From assembly GCA_024711325.1 (NCBI GenBank), contig JANJTC010000005.1, forward strand, positions 992,001 through 1,056,000: a stretch of DNA of 64,000 nucleotides, in the 5' to 3' direction. Shown one piece after another: positions 50,012 to 59,313 of the stretch. The notes beneath the pieces were generated by a model, which saw only the letters and a program-made list of their open reading frames with translations, made no database searches and was not told the origin of the DNA. The position numbers and the translations under genes were made by a program. This DNA comes from Bacteriovoracaceae bacterium (GTDB lineage: Bacteria > Bdellovibrionota > Bacteriovoracia > Bacteriovoracales > Bacteriovoracaceae). Numbering within the stretch: position 1 is the first letter of the stretch; every line of letters begins with the position of its first letter.

Positions 50012-50806
50012 TTAATGTCCTGTGATAGTGATGACACTTCCCGGGGCCACACTTTCAATGATCCAGGTGTTACCACCAATGATGGAGCCTTTGCCGATGA
50101 CGGTCTCTCCACCGAGAATTGTTGAGTTAGCGTAAATCACCACATCATCTTCAATGGTTGGATGTCTTTTTTTTGACTGAAGTTTCTTTTTCACTGAGAG
50201 TGCTCCCAAAGTCACACCCTGGTAGATTTTTACATTCTTTCCAATATTAGCAGTCTCCCCAATGACTACACCGGTTCCATGATCCAGAAAGAAGCTTTCT
50301 TGAATTTGCGCCCCGGGATGGATATCAATTCCGGTTTTTTCATGAGCGTATTCACTCATTAAACGAGGAATAAGAGGGACCTTAAGTAAATGAAGAGCAT
50401 GGGCGAGGCGGTGAATACAAACCGCATAAAAGCCCGGATAGGTCACAATGACTTCTTCCAGACTGTAGGCCGCGGGATCACCTTGCAGGGCCGCTTGAGC
50501 ATCAGAATCAAGAATTTCTGCCAGCTGAGGTATTTGGGAGAAAAAGGTCTCAAGAATTTCGGAGGACTTTCCTTTATTTTCTTGCTGTAAAACGGCCACT
50601 GAATCAAAATAATGAATAAATCGGCGCTTTAATTCTGCAACTGCCGCTTCCGTATTCTCAAGGCCCATGGCCCCTAAGCAACCTCTTTGTGGGAAGAGTA
50701 AACAAACTAATTCATCCACAGATTGTCTAACTTCTGGAACATTCATAACCACTGTAGCGCTCTGATGACGCTCTCGGTGTAAAAACTGGGCAAGTTTTGA
50801 AGACAT
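50012..50806 (-). CDS. cysE: Serine O-acetyltransferase
   Basis: 264 residues from ATG 50806. It acetylates serine with acetyl-CoA to O-acetylserine, the cysteine precursor. The N-terminal helical domain is followed by the left-handed beta-helix: GIDIHPGAQIQESFFLDHGT, GVVIGETANIGKNVKIYQGV and TLGALSVKKKLQSKKRHPTI, with His residues in DHGTG and RHPTI as the catalytic pair, then VIYANSTILGGETVIGKGSI. The gene is divergent from cysteine synthase (63-base gap) and followed immediately by a rhodanese. The pairing of CysE and CysK products is standard for a bi-enzyme complex. Confidence 0.93.
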   Translation of the reverse strand: MSSKLAQFLHRERHQSATVVMNVPEVRQSVDELVCLLFPQRGCLGAMGLENTEAAVAELKRRFIHYFDSVAVLQQENKGKSSEILETFFSQIPQLAEILDSDAQAALQGDPAAYSLEEVIVTYPGFYAVCIHRLAHALHLLKVPLIPRLMSEYAHEKTGIDIHPGAQIQESFFLDHGTGVVIGETANIGKNVKIYQGVTLGALSVKKKLQSKKRHPTIEDDVVIYANSTILGGETVIGKGSIIGGNTWIIESVAPGSVITITGH

Positions 50807-50869
50807 ATGGGGCCTTTTGCAGTATAAAGGGGACACAAACAAACTACATTAACACGCAGGGATATTTCA

Positions 50870-51904
50870 ATGGATCTTCGCACTAAACTTAAATCAACTG
50901 GTCTTTTACAAGTCATCGGGAACACTCCCGTGATGAAAGTGCAGAGCCTAAGCGCTCTCACGGGTAGTGAGATCTATATGAAGTGCGAAAATTTAAATCC
51001 TGGTGGAACGATCAAGGATCGCCCGGCGCTTAATATGGTGGTGGAAGCGATTGCCAAAGGTGCTCTTAAACCCGGTATGACGATTGTAGAAGGTACTGCG
51101 GGGAACACCGGTATTGGTCTAGCAATGGTCGGACAGGCGCTAGGTCATAAAGTGATTGTCGTTATGCCTAAAGGTATGGCGATTGAGAAACATAAAATCT
51201 TAAAACTTTACGGCGCTGAAGTGGTTGAAACAGAGGCCGTTGCCTATTCTGATGAAAGACACTTCTTTAAAGTCGGTAAAAAGATTGGTCAAAGTTCTCC
51301 TGATTACTGGTGGGCCAACCAATTTGATAATCCGGATAACTACCTTTCCCATTATCAGTCTACGGCCCCTGAGATGTATGAGCAGATGGATGGCAGGCTT
51401 GATGCGGTGGTAGTGGCAGCGGGGTCAGGTGGGACGGCCGCTGGTGTTTCTAAATACATGAAAGAAAAAAATCACAATATTAAGATCATCATGCCAGATC
51501 CTTCTGGCTCGGGGATTGCAAACTTCTTCAATAAGGGAAATTTTGATTCAGATGGTTCTTATACGATGACTGAAGGAGTGGGGATCACACGCATGGTGGA
51601 TAACTTCCGCCACATTAAGCAGGATAATTGTTACACCATCAATGATCAGATGCTGACTTCTCTTGCCATGTACTTGCGTGAAAAAGAAGGTCTGGTTATG
51701 GGGATGAGCTCAATGCTTAACCTTGCTGGTGCATTCAGTACCGCCCTTAAATTTGGACCAGGTCAGAGAATCTGTACTTTCCTTTGTGATGGAGGCGAGC
51801 GCGCTATTTCTAAGATGTATAATCCGGAATTCCTGGTAGAGAAGGGTCTTGATGGCACACTTCTGCCTGAGAAGGAAATTCTTGAGCTGTTCAAGAAGCT
51901 CTAG
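50870..51904 (+). CDS. cysK: Cysteine synthase (PLP-dependent O-acetylserine sulfhydrylase)
   Basis: 344 residues. It joins O-acetylserine and sulfide into cysteine. The PLP lysine is in NPGGTIKDRPALNMVVEA (GGTIKDR), the substrate-binding loop is VEGTAGNTGIGLAM, and the glycine-rich cofactor phosphate loop is AGSGGTAAGVSKYM. The C-terminus differs from CysK of E. coli in length, so a cystathionine-synthase-like or sulfocysteine activity is possible. It is divergent from cysE (gap 63 bases), suggesting shared control, and its stop lies 8 bases from the convergent HD-GYP gene stop. Confidence 0.9.
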   Translation: MDLRTKLKSTGLLQVIGNTPVMKVQSLSALTGSEIYMKCENLNPGGTIKDRPALNMVVEAIAKGALKPGMTIVEGTAGNTGIGLAMVGQALGHKVIVVMPKGMAIEKHKILKLYGAEVVETEAVAYSDERHFFKVGKKIGQSSPDYWWANQFDNPDNYLSHYQSTAPEMYEQMDGRLDAVVVAAGSGGTAAGVSKYMKEKNHNIKIIMPDPSGSGIANFFNKGNFDSDGSYTMTEGVGITRMVDNFRHIKQDNCYTINDQMLTSLAMYLREKEGLVMGMSSMLNLAGAFSTALKFGPGQRICTFLCDGGERAISKMYNPEFLVEKGLDGTLLPEKEILELFKKL

Positions 51905-51912
51905 TTAAATTT

Positions 51913-53247
51913 TTATTTAATAAAAAGATCTTTTAACTTTTTTAACATATCTAAATCCAGTTGCATGGATTTAGTCATATTTTCATCCAACAGGTGAAGC
52001 AATGCCTGACGAGGAGTCAGAGCATATTTACCAGGATGAATGCTGGTTAAATTGTCAAAAGCATTTGCAATGGCCAGCACCCGGGCCTCTTTACAGATTT
52101 TTGGACCTGAGAGACCTTTTGGATAACCTGTACCATTAACCGCTTCATGATGTTGCAGGATGGCCTTAAGGGCAGCATCCGGAAGCATGATCCTTCTGAG
52201 TTTAATAATATCAATCGAAAATTCAGGATGCTTCTTAAATGCTTCTTTGGCCGTTGGATTAAGTTCTTCTTCCGGTATATCTGCAATTTCAGGAGGAAGG
52301 TTAATCTTCCCAATGTCATGAAGTAGTCCGGCCAAGGCCACTTCTGGAGCGTTAGGAAGTCCCAATACCATGGCAAAAAGTCCGGCATAGGTAGAAACAT
52401 TTGAGAGATGAAGATAAAAATTTTGTTCCTGATTGATGAGATTACTGACTTTGCCAGAAATATCCTTATTGGAATCTTCCACCAAAATTTCAATGATCTC
52501 TTTAACTTCAGACAATAGTGATTGAGAAGCCGAGAAGGTGTTTTCTTTATTATCTTCAATGAACATATCTGAAATCAGATCTCGCACACAAGTTTCAAGC
52601 TTGTCTTGTTTGTCCGTTTCAGAAAGTGCTCCTGGCTTCATAAGGTCTTTCAAAACTTTGGCTGTATAGGCACGGAATTTTTCCACTTCATCTTTTTTAA
52701 CAAACAGGGTGTTGAGATTACTTTCTTTAAGCTTCTCAAACTTCTCATCGCTAATAGGATCACCCTCATGTGAGAAATGCAGCAGTTTATTGCTTCGAGG
52801 AAGATAAACCTTAAGGGCAAAGTCCAGGACCACACCTGGTTGAAGGTCAGCAACTTTAATCGCTTTATAATCGCGAAGCTCTGGCAACATAGAACAGATG
52901 GCTTCATTATTCATGGCCCGCACGAGATCAGATTTCTCCCAGGGTAATAGGAAGGCCTGGGTGAAACCATTTTTAATTAGGCGTTTTTTATCAAAAGTTT
53001 TTTTATCCTGGGCTATAAAGAAGAGAGGAGTTTCAGGATAGACACTGCGAAGAGTTTGCGCCAGTTCGAGACTGGAGATTTCGTCATTCGGTGGATAACA
53101 AAGAATGACATCGGGAGTTCTGGGTAGGGGTTCTAGCATCTGCTCGATATCATATGTTTGATAATCAATGGACTCCGCTATCCTTTTGATGTCGGGATGG
53201 ATTTCGGCCTGAGTAGAACCATAAATAGTAATTTGGAAATTCTTCAC
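51913..53247 (-). CDS. HD-GYP domain c-di-GMP phosphodiesterase with pseudo-receiver N-terminus
   Basis: 444 residues. The N-terminal 120 residues form a receiver-like domain (LRSVYPETPLFFIAQDKKTF) without a clear phospho-acceptor. A middle domain about 125-200 (KVADLQPGVVLDFALKVYLP) is shared with the protein at 24999-26327. The HD-GYP domain is complete: GLLHDIGKINLP, FKKHPEFSIDII, ILQHHEAVNGTGYPKGLSG and EARVLAIANAFDNL, all signature residues intact. It should hydrolyse c-di-GMP to pGpG or GMP; in predatory bacteria this nucleotide controls the attack-to-growth switch. Convergent with cysK. It is the active-looking partner of the degenerate relative at 24999. Confidence 0.9.
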   Translation of the reverse strand: MKNFQITIYGSTQAEIHPDIKRIAESIDYQTYDIEQMLEPLPRTPDVILCYPPNDEISSLELAQTLRSVYPETPLFFIAQDKKTFDKKRLIKNGFTQAFLLPWEKSDLVRAMNNEAICSMLPELRDYKAIKVADLQPGVVLDFALKVYLPRSNKLLHFSHEGDPISDEKFEKLKESNLNTLFVKKDEVEKFRAYTAKVLKDLMKPGALSETDKQDKLETCVRDLISDMFIEDNKENTFSASQSLLSEVKEIIEILVEDSNKDISGKVSNLINQEQNFYLHLSNVSTYAGLFAMVLGLPNAPEVALAGLLHDIGKINLPPEIADIPEEELNPTAKEAFKKHPEFSIDIIKLRRIMLPDAALKAILQHHEAVNGTGYPKGLSGPKICKEARVLAIANAFDNLTSIHPGKYALTPRQALLHLLDENMTKSMQLDLDMLKKLKDLFIK

Positions 53248-53318
53248 TTTGTGATTATAAACTACTCAAGAAAAATTAAGAATGAGTTTTTTCTTCCTTT
53301 TAGTAGTAGTTGATTGTG

Positions 53319-54035
53319 TTACTCGTCTGTTAAAGGGTGAAATGAAGAATAAAACTCGACCATTTCATGATTAGGTACGATTTTTCCCACACTCCTGTCT
53401 TCTTGAATAAATTCCGGCAAAGGTAAACTTTTTTTAGAACAATAGTTTCTGTAGAATTCCTCCCGTGAGGGGTGTTCATCTGATACCACTAAAAAGGTCT
53501 TATTCTGCAGCCTCTTAGTTAGGACTGTGAGAGTGAAGCCGACAGCATCCTTTTGATGGATGAGATTTACGGGCCATAATCGACCAGGAAGATTTCTTCT
53601 TCCACTCAATGACTTACCAGGATGGCGGCCTCCACCGATGAGTCCTCCGAAACGAAGTATACTCCAATTAGCAAAACTATTTTTGACCCATTCTTCTTGT
53701 TCCATCAATAAAAGAGCATTTTTACTTTCAGCTTTAGGATAAAGAGCAGTGGAACTAATGAAGATGACCCAGCTTTGAGGATTCCAGTTCCATTCCCTAA
53801 ACCACTCTAGTTCCCCTTCAAAAGGAGGAATATTGAGAATGATCACATCCGAATTTAAAAGGACCTCGGAAGTTGGATGGGGAAAGGATAAGAGGTGGGT
53901 CTCTATGCCCAGGGCTTCCAAAGCCGTCTTTTTGGCCTCTGTTCTGGTAGTTCCCATAACTTGATGGCCATTTAGGAGCAGGGCCCGGGCCAGCGCTTCA
54001 CCATACCAACCCAAACCAATGATACTAATTTTCAT
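53319..54035 (-). CDS. NAD(P)-binding epimerase-like protein (YeeZ type)
   Basis: 238 residues from ATG 54035. A Rossmann fold starting MKISIIGLGWYGEALARALL, then VMGTTRTEAKKTALEALGIE, FISSTALYPKAES and SILRFGGLIGGGRHPG, matching the YeeZ-like atypical short-chain dehydrogenase group. The product is unknown; related proteins are often annotated as nucleoside-diphosphate-sugar epimerases, but the catalytic YxxxK is not clear here. Single-gene unit on the minus strand, divergent from the small-protein operon at 54135. Confidence 0.78.
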   Translation of the reverse strand: MKISIIGLGWYGEALARALLLNGHQVMGTTRTEAKKTALEALGIETHLLSFPHPTSEVLLNSDVIILNIPPFEGELEWFREWNWNPQSWVIFISSTALYPKAESKNALLLMEQEEWVKNSFANWSILRFGGLIGGGRHPGKSLSGRRNLPGRLWPVNLIHQKDAVGFTLTVLTKRLQNKTFLVVSDEHPSREEFYRNYCSKKSLPLPEFIQEDRSVGKIVPNHEMVEFYSSFHPLTDE

Positions 54036-54134
54036 GTTCTTGATTAAACAATTCTTGACCAAAAATGTCGATAGAGTAGTTGGGGTGACGTCTGATTAAA
54101 AAAAGATAGAATAAGATACTTACGGAGAATCACT

Positions 54135-54380
54135 ATGAAACTTTTAATTGTTTTAATGTTAATTTTTTCTTTTCAATCCCAAGCTCAGATTAAAAGCGGT
54201 TATCTTAGTGCAGAAGATCAAAAGTATTACAAAAACGATTCATTTGATGGCAATAACCAGCGCGAAAGAATTGATAGCTTAGTGAAAGAAACAAATAGCT
54301 TACACCAGGTGATTGCAACTTTAAGGGCCGAGATTCAGGTTTTGAAGAAGGATGTTGAAGAGTTGAAAAAGGCTAAATGA
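54135..54380 (+). CDS. Small secreted coiled-coil protein
   Basis: 81 residues. Signal peptide (MKLLIVLMLIFSFQSQA, then QIKSG) and a C-terminal coiled coil of heptads (LVKETNSLHQVIATLRAEIQ; VLKKDVEELKKAK) of about 40 residues. It would be periplasmic and probably oligomeric. The ATG follows ACGGAGAATC. It overlaps the next gene by four bases (ATGA), heading the operon that continues to the tesA-ybbA-ybbP genes. No family recognised. Confidence 0.78.
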   Translation: MKLLIVLMLIFSFQSQAQIKSGYLSAEDQKYYKNDSFDGNNQRERIDSLVKETNSLHQVIATLRAEIQVLKKDVEELKKAK

Positions 54381-54817
54381 AACTCCTATTTAAAACAACA
54401 ATAGATCTCTCTTTTGATAAAGTGCAGGAGAGATTTAATCGTGATCTTTTTGTCTATCTTTCGCCTAAGCTGATTCCCTTTGAATTAAAACGCTTTGATG
54501 GTACTAGCAAGGGTAATGAAATTCATATTGATTTAGGTATATGGATCCTCAAACAACAATGGGTAAGTTTGATCACCTTCGAAGAGACGAATTCTTCAGG
54601 CTGGAGTTTTATTGATGAAGGTAAAGTTCTGCCAAAACCCCTTGTGTATTGGAGACATCATCATCGCGTCGATAAAATTTCAGAAACTAAATCTCAAATT
54701 GTTGATGACATAGAATACAAATGTTCGGTTGGCTGGTTAACTGTACTGATTAAGCCATTTCTCTGGTCTGTCTTTGCCATCAGGCCGGGACGATATCAGA
54801 AATATTTTAAGGATTAG
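54377..54817 (+). CDS. SRPBCC-like ligand-binding protein
   Basis: 146 residues, no signal peptide. The pattern of an N-terminal strand (LLFKTTIDLSFDKVQERF), an amphipathic region, several strands (GNEIHIDLGIWILKQQWVSL) and a C-terminal helix (FLWSVFAIRPGRYQKYF) suits the START/SRPBCC helix-grip fold. The assignment is by pattern only. It is translationally coupled to the preceding small coiled-coil gene and followed by tesA after one base, so it is one of the envelope/lipid operon genes. Confidence 0.65.
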   Translation: MKLLFKTTIDLSFDKVQERFNRDLFVYLSPKLIPFELKRFDGTSKGNEIHIDLGIWILKQQWVSLITFEETNSSGWSFIDEGKVLPKPLVYWRHHHRVDKISETKSQIVDDIEYKCSVGWLTVLIKPFLWSVFAIRPGRYQKYFKD

Positions 54818-54818
54818 T

Positions 54819-55409
54819 ATGAAACTCTTCATCATTTTTTTGCTTCTCATATCGACCTCAGTCATGGGGCAGACAATTCTTTTTTTAGGAGACTCACTGA
54901 CTGAGGGATATCAATTATCCAAAGAAGAAGCTTTTCCCGCATTAATCGAAAAAGAACTCAAAAAAGAACATAAAAAAATCAAGGTCATTAATGGAGGAGT
55001 CAGCGGTGCTACTTCTGCCTCTGGAATGAAGAGAATGGATTGGTACCTTAAGGCCAAACCGGACTTCTTAGTTCTGGCCCTAGGTGCTAATGATGGTCTT
55101 CGAGGAATGAAAGTCACTGAGACCGAAAAAAATCTTTCAAGTGTTATTGAAAAGGCCCAACAAAGAGGAATTACCGTCATCCTGACAGGTATGAAAATGC
55201 CTACTAATATGGGGGAGCCCTACCGGACTCAGTTTGAAAATATTTTTCCTAAGATCGCTAAAAAATATTCCATAAAGCTTATCCCTTTTATTCTAGAAGG
55301 AGTAGGTGGTAAGCCGGAATTCAATCTACCAGACGGCATTCATCCTAATCCCAAGGGTCATGAAATTATGGCCAAAACCATCTTAAAAGTATTGGAACCA
55401 GAATTATGA
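54819..55409 (+). CDS. tesA: GDSL-family arylesterase/lysophospholipase (TesA type)
   Basis: 196 residues from ATG 54819 (AAGGA with 5-base spacing). Signal peptide (LFIIFLLLISTSVMG, then QTILF), SGNH hydrolase motifs: ILFLGDSLTEGYQL (block I Ser), INGGVSGATSASG (block II), LALGANDGLRGM (block III GxND) and LPDGIHPNPKGHEI (block V Asp-His). It hydrolyses thioesters or lysophospholipids in the periplasm. It overlaps ybbA by four bases (ATGA); linkage with ybbA-ybbP is a conserved arrangement in proteobacteria. Confidence 0.93.
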   Translation: MKLFIIFLLLISTSVMGQTILFLGDSLTEGYQLSKEEAFPALIEKELKKEHKKIKVINGGVSGATSASGMKRMDWYLKAKPDFLVLALGANDGLRGMKVTETEKNLSSVIEKAQQRGITVILTGMKMPTNMGEPYRTQFENIFPKIAKKYSIKLIPFILEGVGGKPEFNLPDGIHPNPKGHEIMAKTILKVLEPEL

Positions 55410-56062
55410 TGAAAGTAACGAACCTCCGTAAAAGTTACGGTCAGGGTGAAGCAAAAGTTGAAGTTTTAAAAGGGATCAACCTGGAAATTATAAAAGGTGA
55501 GACCCTTGCTCTCATTGGAAAATCCGGTTCAGGAAAATCAACCTTACTTTCATTACTCGCAGGATTAGACAAAGCAGATACCGGTGAGATTTTTGTTCAG
55601 GGACAAAAGATTTCTTCTATGAGTGAAAGAGAGTTAACACACTTCCGGGCACATCATATGGGAATTGTTTTTCAACAGTTTCATTTGGTTTCAACTCTGA
55701 CAGCTTTAGAAAATGTTCTGCTTCCACTCGAACTTCTCAAGCGTGAAGGGGCACTGGAAACGGCCCGTAATCTTCTGGAGAGTGTGGGATTAAGTCACCG
55801 CTCTCATCACTTACCCTCTGAACTAAGTGGAGGCGAAAGTCAGCGGGTGGCGATTGCCCGGGCCGTTGCCATTAAACCTTCCATCCTTTTTGCTGATGAA
55901 CCCAGTGGGAACCTGGATGAAGACACTGGAGACCGGGTGATGGAACTTCTGTTTAAAATGGTCGCAGATACCGGAACGACTCTGGTGCTGGTCACTCATG
56001 ATCAGGATCTCGCGAAAAAATGTTCACGTATCATTCATCTTGAGCACGGGAGCCTTCTGTGA
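55406..56062 (+). CDS. ybbA: ABC transporter ATP-binding protein (YbbA/LolD-like)
   Basis: 218 residues. Complete ABC ATPase: Walker A GKSGSGKSTLLSLLAG, Q-loop VFQQFHLV, signature LSGGESQRVAIARA, Walker B ILFADEPSGNLD and the H-loop VTHDQDL. The closest type is MacB/LolD/YbbA. It pairs with the FtsX-type permease that follows with a four-base overlap. The likely role is export or extraction of a lipid or lipoprotein-type molecule across the inner membrane, linked to TesA by gene order. Confidence 0.93.
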   Translation: MMKVTNLRKSYGQGEAKVEVLKGINLEIIKGETLALIGKSGSGKSTLLSLLAGLDKADTGEIFVQGQKISSMSERELTHFRAHHMGIVFQQFHLVSTLTALENVLLPLELLKREGALETARNLLESVGLSHRSHHLPSELSGGESQRVAIARAVAIKPSILFADEPSGNLDEDTGDRVMELLFKMVADTGTTLVLVTHDQDLAKKCSRIIHLEHGSLL

Positions 56063-58590
56063 AATTTAAGTTCTTCTTCGTTAAGGAAATGAAGAAGTTC
56101 CCGTTTTTCTTTTTGCTGCTGGCATTCACACTTCTCCTTGGAACAATGGGACTGGTGGGCATCAGTATTGTGACCGGTCAGGTTCAGGAAAAACTTAAGA
56201 ATAATGCCAATGAGCTTTTAACTTCAGATATCGCAGTCTCGGCCCGCCGGGAATTATTTCCAGCAGAACAGGAGGCCCTATCCCGGATTTTTGCTCTCTA
56301 TCCGCATCAGCGGTATAAAATCATTGATATCTATTCCATGATTACCCACATAAGGGAGAAGGCCACCCGTTTAGTTGAAATCAGGGCCACTGAAGAGCAG
56401 TTTCCTTTCTACGGCAAACTGACGTTAAGATCGGATAAGTTTGAAAATGAGAATCTTTACGTATCAAAAGATCTGGCCGATTTATGGCAGGTTAAAGAAA
56501 ACGACGATCTGCAAATAGGTGAGCTGGTAATGAAAGTCAAAGGAGTGGTGGAGGATGATTCTTCCATGGGCCTTCGAGGCTTCTCCCTTGCTCCGCGGAT
56601 TTATCTGCCGCTTTCAAAATTACTTCAGACAGGTCTGATTAAACCCGGTGCCACTGGAAGTTTTGCTCATCATTTTAAATTGAAGGACTATACTCAGGAA
56701 AAAATACAAAACATTAAAAGCTCCATTTATCGTGAGATTAAAGACTCGGCAGTTAAGATTACTTTGCCTGAAGACAGCTCAGAACAAACAGGTCGGGTGA
56801 TTAATACCCTCACTAACTTTATGGCACTTTCGGCCTTGATTGGCCTGATCTTGTCACTCGTTGGAGTTTTTTATCTTTATCAATCTCATCTTCTGGCAAG
56901 ACTAAAGGATCTCTGTCTTTTAAACCTCCATGGCCTGACTAAAAGAGAAATTGTCATTGGGATCATTGCCCAGTTTAGTTTTATCTTCTTTGTGGTAATG
57001 TTGATCGAACTGGCACTCATTATCCCTTTATACAAAATCCTGGCTCCGTTACTTTCTAATAATCTGGGGATTGAATTAAATGGAGAAGTACATATTTTAT
57101 CGGCCTTAACAGAGATTCCCTTTTTATTTGGGTTATCCCTGTTCATTCTGGTTCCACTCCTTTTAGGCTTGATGCGTACTCCGATGGGTCTTCAATTAAA
57201 GGCATCAAAGTTATCCATGGGGCGTTTTCGATTCTGGGATTTCCTGCCTTTCATTATCTCTCTCTGGCTTTTTTCATGTTACCTAAGTCATTCATTCCGG
57301 ACAGGGAATTTGTTCTTTGGATCTTTGTTGCTGGTTTTTTTGCTCTCGACATTGGTGGTGAGAGGGGGACAACTTCTTCTCAGAAAAATGATCAGTGGAA
57401 AGGGCCTGTTACTTCCAACAATTGAAAATGGGATTGCACTCCGAGGCCTTACACGTTCAGGTCATAAACTTACGTTAAGCTTTTTATCCCTGGCCATGGG
57501 AGCGACCCTGATCTCTCTTATTTTACAGCTTGATCGGATGATCCTTAAGGAATTCGCACTTGATCCCAAGAAACCCTCTTTGTTTATTTTTGATATTCAG
57601 GAAGAACAGATGGAACCACTTACCCAACATGCGAAAGAAATCGGCGCTCCTCTGGCCTACGTGACTCCAATGATCCGTGCCCGACTGGAAAAAGTGAATG
57701 ACAAAAAATATGTTAAGAAGAAACGCTCCTATGATTTCAGATCAAAGGAAGAGGATGAAGATCAACGTTTTCGAAATAACAGCTTAAATATCACTTACCG
57801 GAATTTTTTGACTGATTCTGAGAAAATTATAAGTGGACATCCTTTTCCCCCGGGAGGCGCTTCGGATGATAGGCTGCCTTTTATCTCTCTGGAGAAGCGT
57901 TGGTCAGAAAGAATGGATCTCTCCATTGGTGATAAGTTAACGTTTGATATACAGGGAGTCGAGTTCGAGGGAGTTGTTCATAATATTCGAGAGGTGAAAT
58001 GGACGACTTTTTACCCTAACTTTTTTGTCACTGTGGAGCCTAGTATGATTGAAGCTGCTCCAAAAACTTTTCTGGCCGTTTTGCCTTCTGGCCCGAAAGA
58101 CACCAAGCTTATGTTCCAGCGCTCTTCAGTTGAGAAATTTCCTAATATCTCTTTCATTGATGTAGAGGAACTTGTTGGTAAACTTTCAGGGCTTTTTATC
58201 AAGGCCCGTCAGGCCATAGAAGTGATCTCCTGGCTTTCCCTGGCAGTAGGTCTGGTTATTCTTTATGGTCTTTCTCATGATCAAGTTTATCGTCGGTACT
58301 ATGATCTGGCCCTGATGAAGAGTTTAGGCTTTTCCGCTACCCGGCTTAGATTAAATCTTCTTTATGAATTTGGTGCCTTATTTCTTTCTGCCATGAGTTT
58401 AGGTTTATTTTTAGGCTGGTTAATGGCCCAAGTGGTTGGGAAAGAAGTATTTAAACTTTCGCTTAGTGTGGACTGGGGACGGATCTTATATCCTGCGGGC
58501 CTCTTAACAGTTCTTTGTTTAGTGACTATCTTAGCATCATCTTGGCGCGCAGTGAGGGCCCGGCCACGAGAACTTTTATCGGACTCTTAA
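56059..58590 (+). CDS. ybbP: FtsX/YbbP-type ABC transporter permease
   Basis: 843 residues from a GTG start. An N-terminal membrane helix (FPFFFLLLAFTLLLGTMGLV), a large periplasmic domain (about 30-250), three membrane helices (from MALSALIGLILSLVGVFYLY), further membrane segments near 400-450, a second periplasmic domain (about 500-700) and a C-terminal set of helices (WLSLAVGLVILYG, FGALFLSAMSLGLFLGWLM, LLTVLCLVTILASSW). This FtsX-MacB double arrangement matches YbbP, partner of YbbA. It shares a four-base overlap with ybbA. The last gene of the operon that begins at 54135. Confidence 0.9.
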   Translation: MKFKFFFVKEMKKFPFFFLLLAFTLLLGTMGLVGISIVTGQVQEKLKNNANELLTSDIAVSARRELFPAEQEALSRIFALYPHQRYKIIDIYSMITHIREKATRLVEIRATEEQFPFYGKLTLRSDKFENENLYVSKDLADLWQVKENDDLQIGELVMKVKGVVEDDSSMGLRGFSLAPRIYLPLSKLLQTGLIKPGATGSFAHHFKLKDYTQEKIQNIKSSIYREIKDSAVKITLPEDSSEQTGRVINTLTNFMALSALIGLILSLVGVFYLYQSHLLARLKDLCLLNLHGLTKREIVIGIIAQFSFIFFVVMLIELALIIPLYKILAPLLSNNLGIELNGEVHILSALTEIPFLFGLSLFILVPLLLGLMRTPMGLQLKASKLSMGRFRFWDFLPFIISLWLFSCYLSHSFRTGNLFFGSLLLVFLLSTLVVRGGQLLLRKMISGKGLLLPTIENGIALRGLTRSGHKLTLSFLSLAMGATLISLILQLDRMILKEFALDPKKPSLFIFDIQEEQMEPLTQHAKEIGAPLAYVTPMIRARLEKVNDKKYVKKKRSYDFRSKEEDEDQRFRNNSLNITYRNFLTDSEKIISGHPFPPGGASDDRLPFISLEKRWSERMDLSIGDKLTFDIQGVEFEGVVHNIREVKWTTFYPNFFVTVEPSMIEAAPKTFLAVLPSGPKDTKLMFQRSSVEKFPNISFIDVEELVGKLSGLFIKARQAIEVISWLSLAVGLVILYGLSHDQVYRRYYDLALMKSLGFSATRLRLNLLYEFGALFLSAMSLGLFLGWLMAQVVGKEVFKLSLSVDWGRILYPAGLLTVLCLVTILASSWRAVRARPRELLSDS

Positions 58591-58638
58591 AGGGTCTTTT
58601 TTCTTCCCTTATAAGTACAGAGTCATTAAAATTGCTCC

Positions 58639-59313
58639 ATGTTCGACATTGAATTCAGTCATTCAGCATTGATGGCATTCTTCTCTCAATATGCTTATCA
58701 GCCATCGTATGTGTATGGATTCATCACCCTGTTCATGTTTGCCAGCTCCTTCGGCCTTCCTGTACCCGAGGAACTCATTCTAGTTACCTCAGGGCTTGTG
58801 GCCTACATGGCCCATAATCCGGATAAATTTCCACCCCCTTATGCAGGTGCCGAAGGGGTGAATATTTTTACCCTGGCGGTGGTTTGCTTCATGGCAGTCT
58901 TCCTCAGTGATTTGATTGTCTACCTTATTGGAAAATTTTTTGGCGGAAAGATCATCAAGACCCGGTTTTTTCAAAAGCAGGTTGCCGGCAAAGGTTTCGA
59001 TACAATCAACTCTTGGTTTCAAAAGTATGGGGGATGGGCCTGTGGCATCTTCCGTTTTACTCCAGGCCTGAGATTTCCTGGTCATATGAGCTGTGGGCTT
59101 TTGGGGATTCCCATGTGGAAGTTCATGCTGATCGATGGTCTTGCCGCAATCATTTCAGTACCCACTCAGGTTTATTTTGTTGCTACTTACGGTGAAATCA
59201 TTCTGAATAAAATAGCAGAATTTAAATTAATCGTTCTGGCGATTTTTGGAGGGGTTCTGGTTATGTGGCTTATCCGTAAAGTTTATTTGAAAAACGTTCG
59301 TAAAAATCTCTAG
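58639..59313 (+). CDS. DedA-family membrane protein
   Basis: 224 residues. Membrane segments around 20-45, 75-100, 150-185 and 190-215. Motifs of the family: ASSFGLPVPEELILVTSGLV (the acidic Glu in the re-entrant loop), then FRFTPGLRFPGHMSCGLLGI (conserved Arg and Gly). DedA proteins flip undecaprenyl phosphate or phospholipids and affect envelope stress; the cargo is not certain. A polyprenyl diphosphate synthase is encoded nearby on the opposite strand, which is consistent with isoprenoid lipid recycling. The stop overlaps the convergent unknown gene by four bases. Confidence 0.9.
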   Translation: MFDIEFSHSALMAFFSQYAYQPSYVYGFITLFMFASSFGLPVPEELILVTSGLVAYMAHNPDKFPPPYAGAEGVNIFTLAVVCFMAVFLSDLIVYLIGKFFGGKIIKTRFFQKQVAGKGFDTINSWFQKYGGWACGIFRFTPGLRFPGHMSCGLLGIPMWKFMLIDGLAAIISVPTQVYFVATYGEIILNKIAEFKLIVLAIFGGVLVMWLIRKVYLKNVRKNL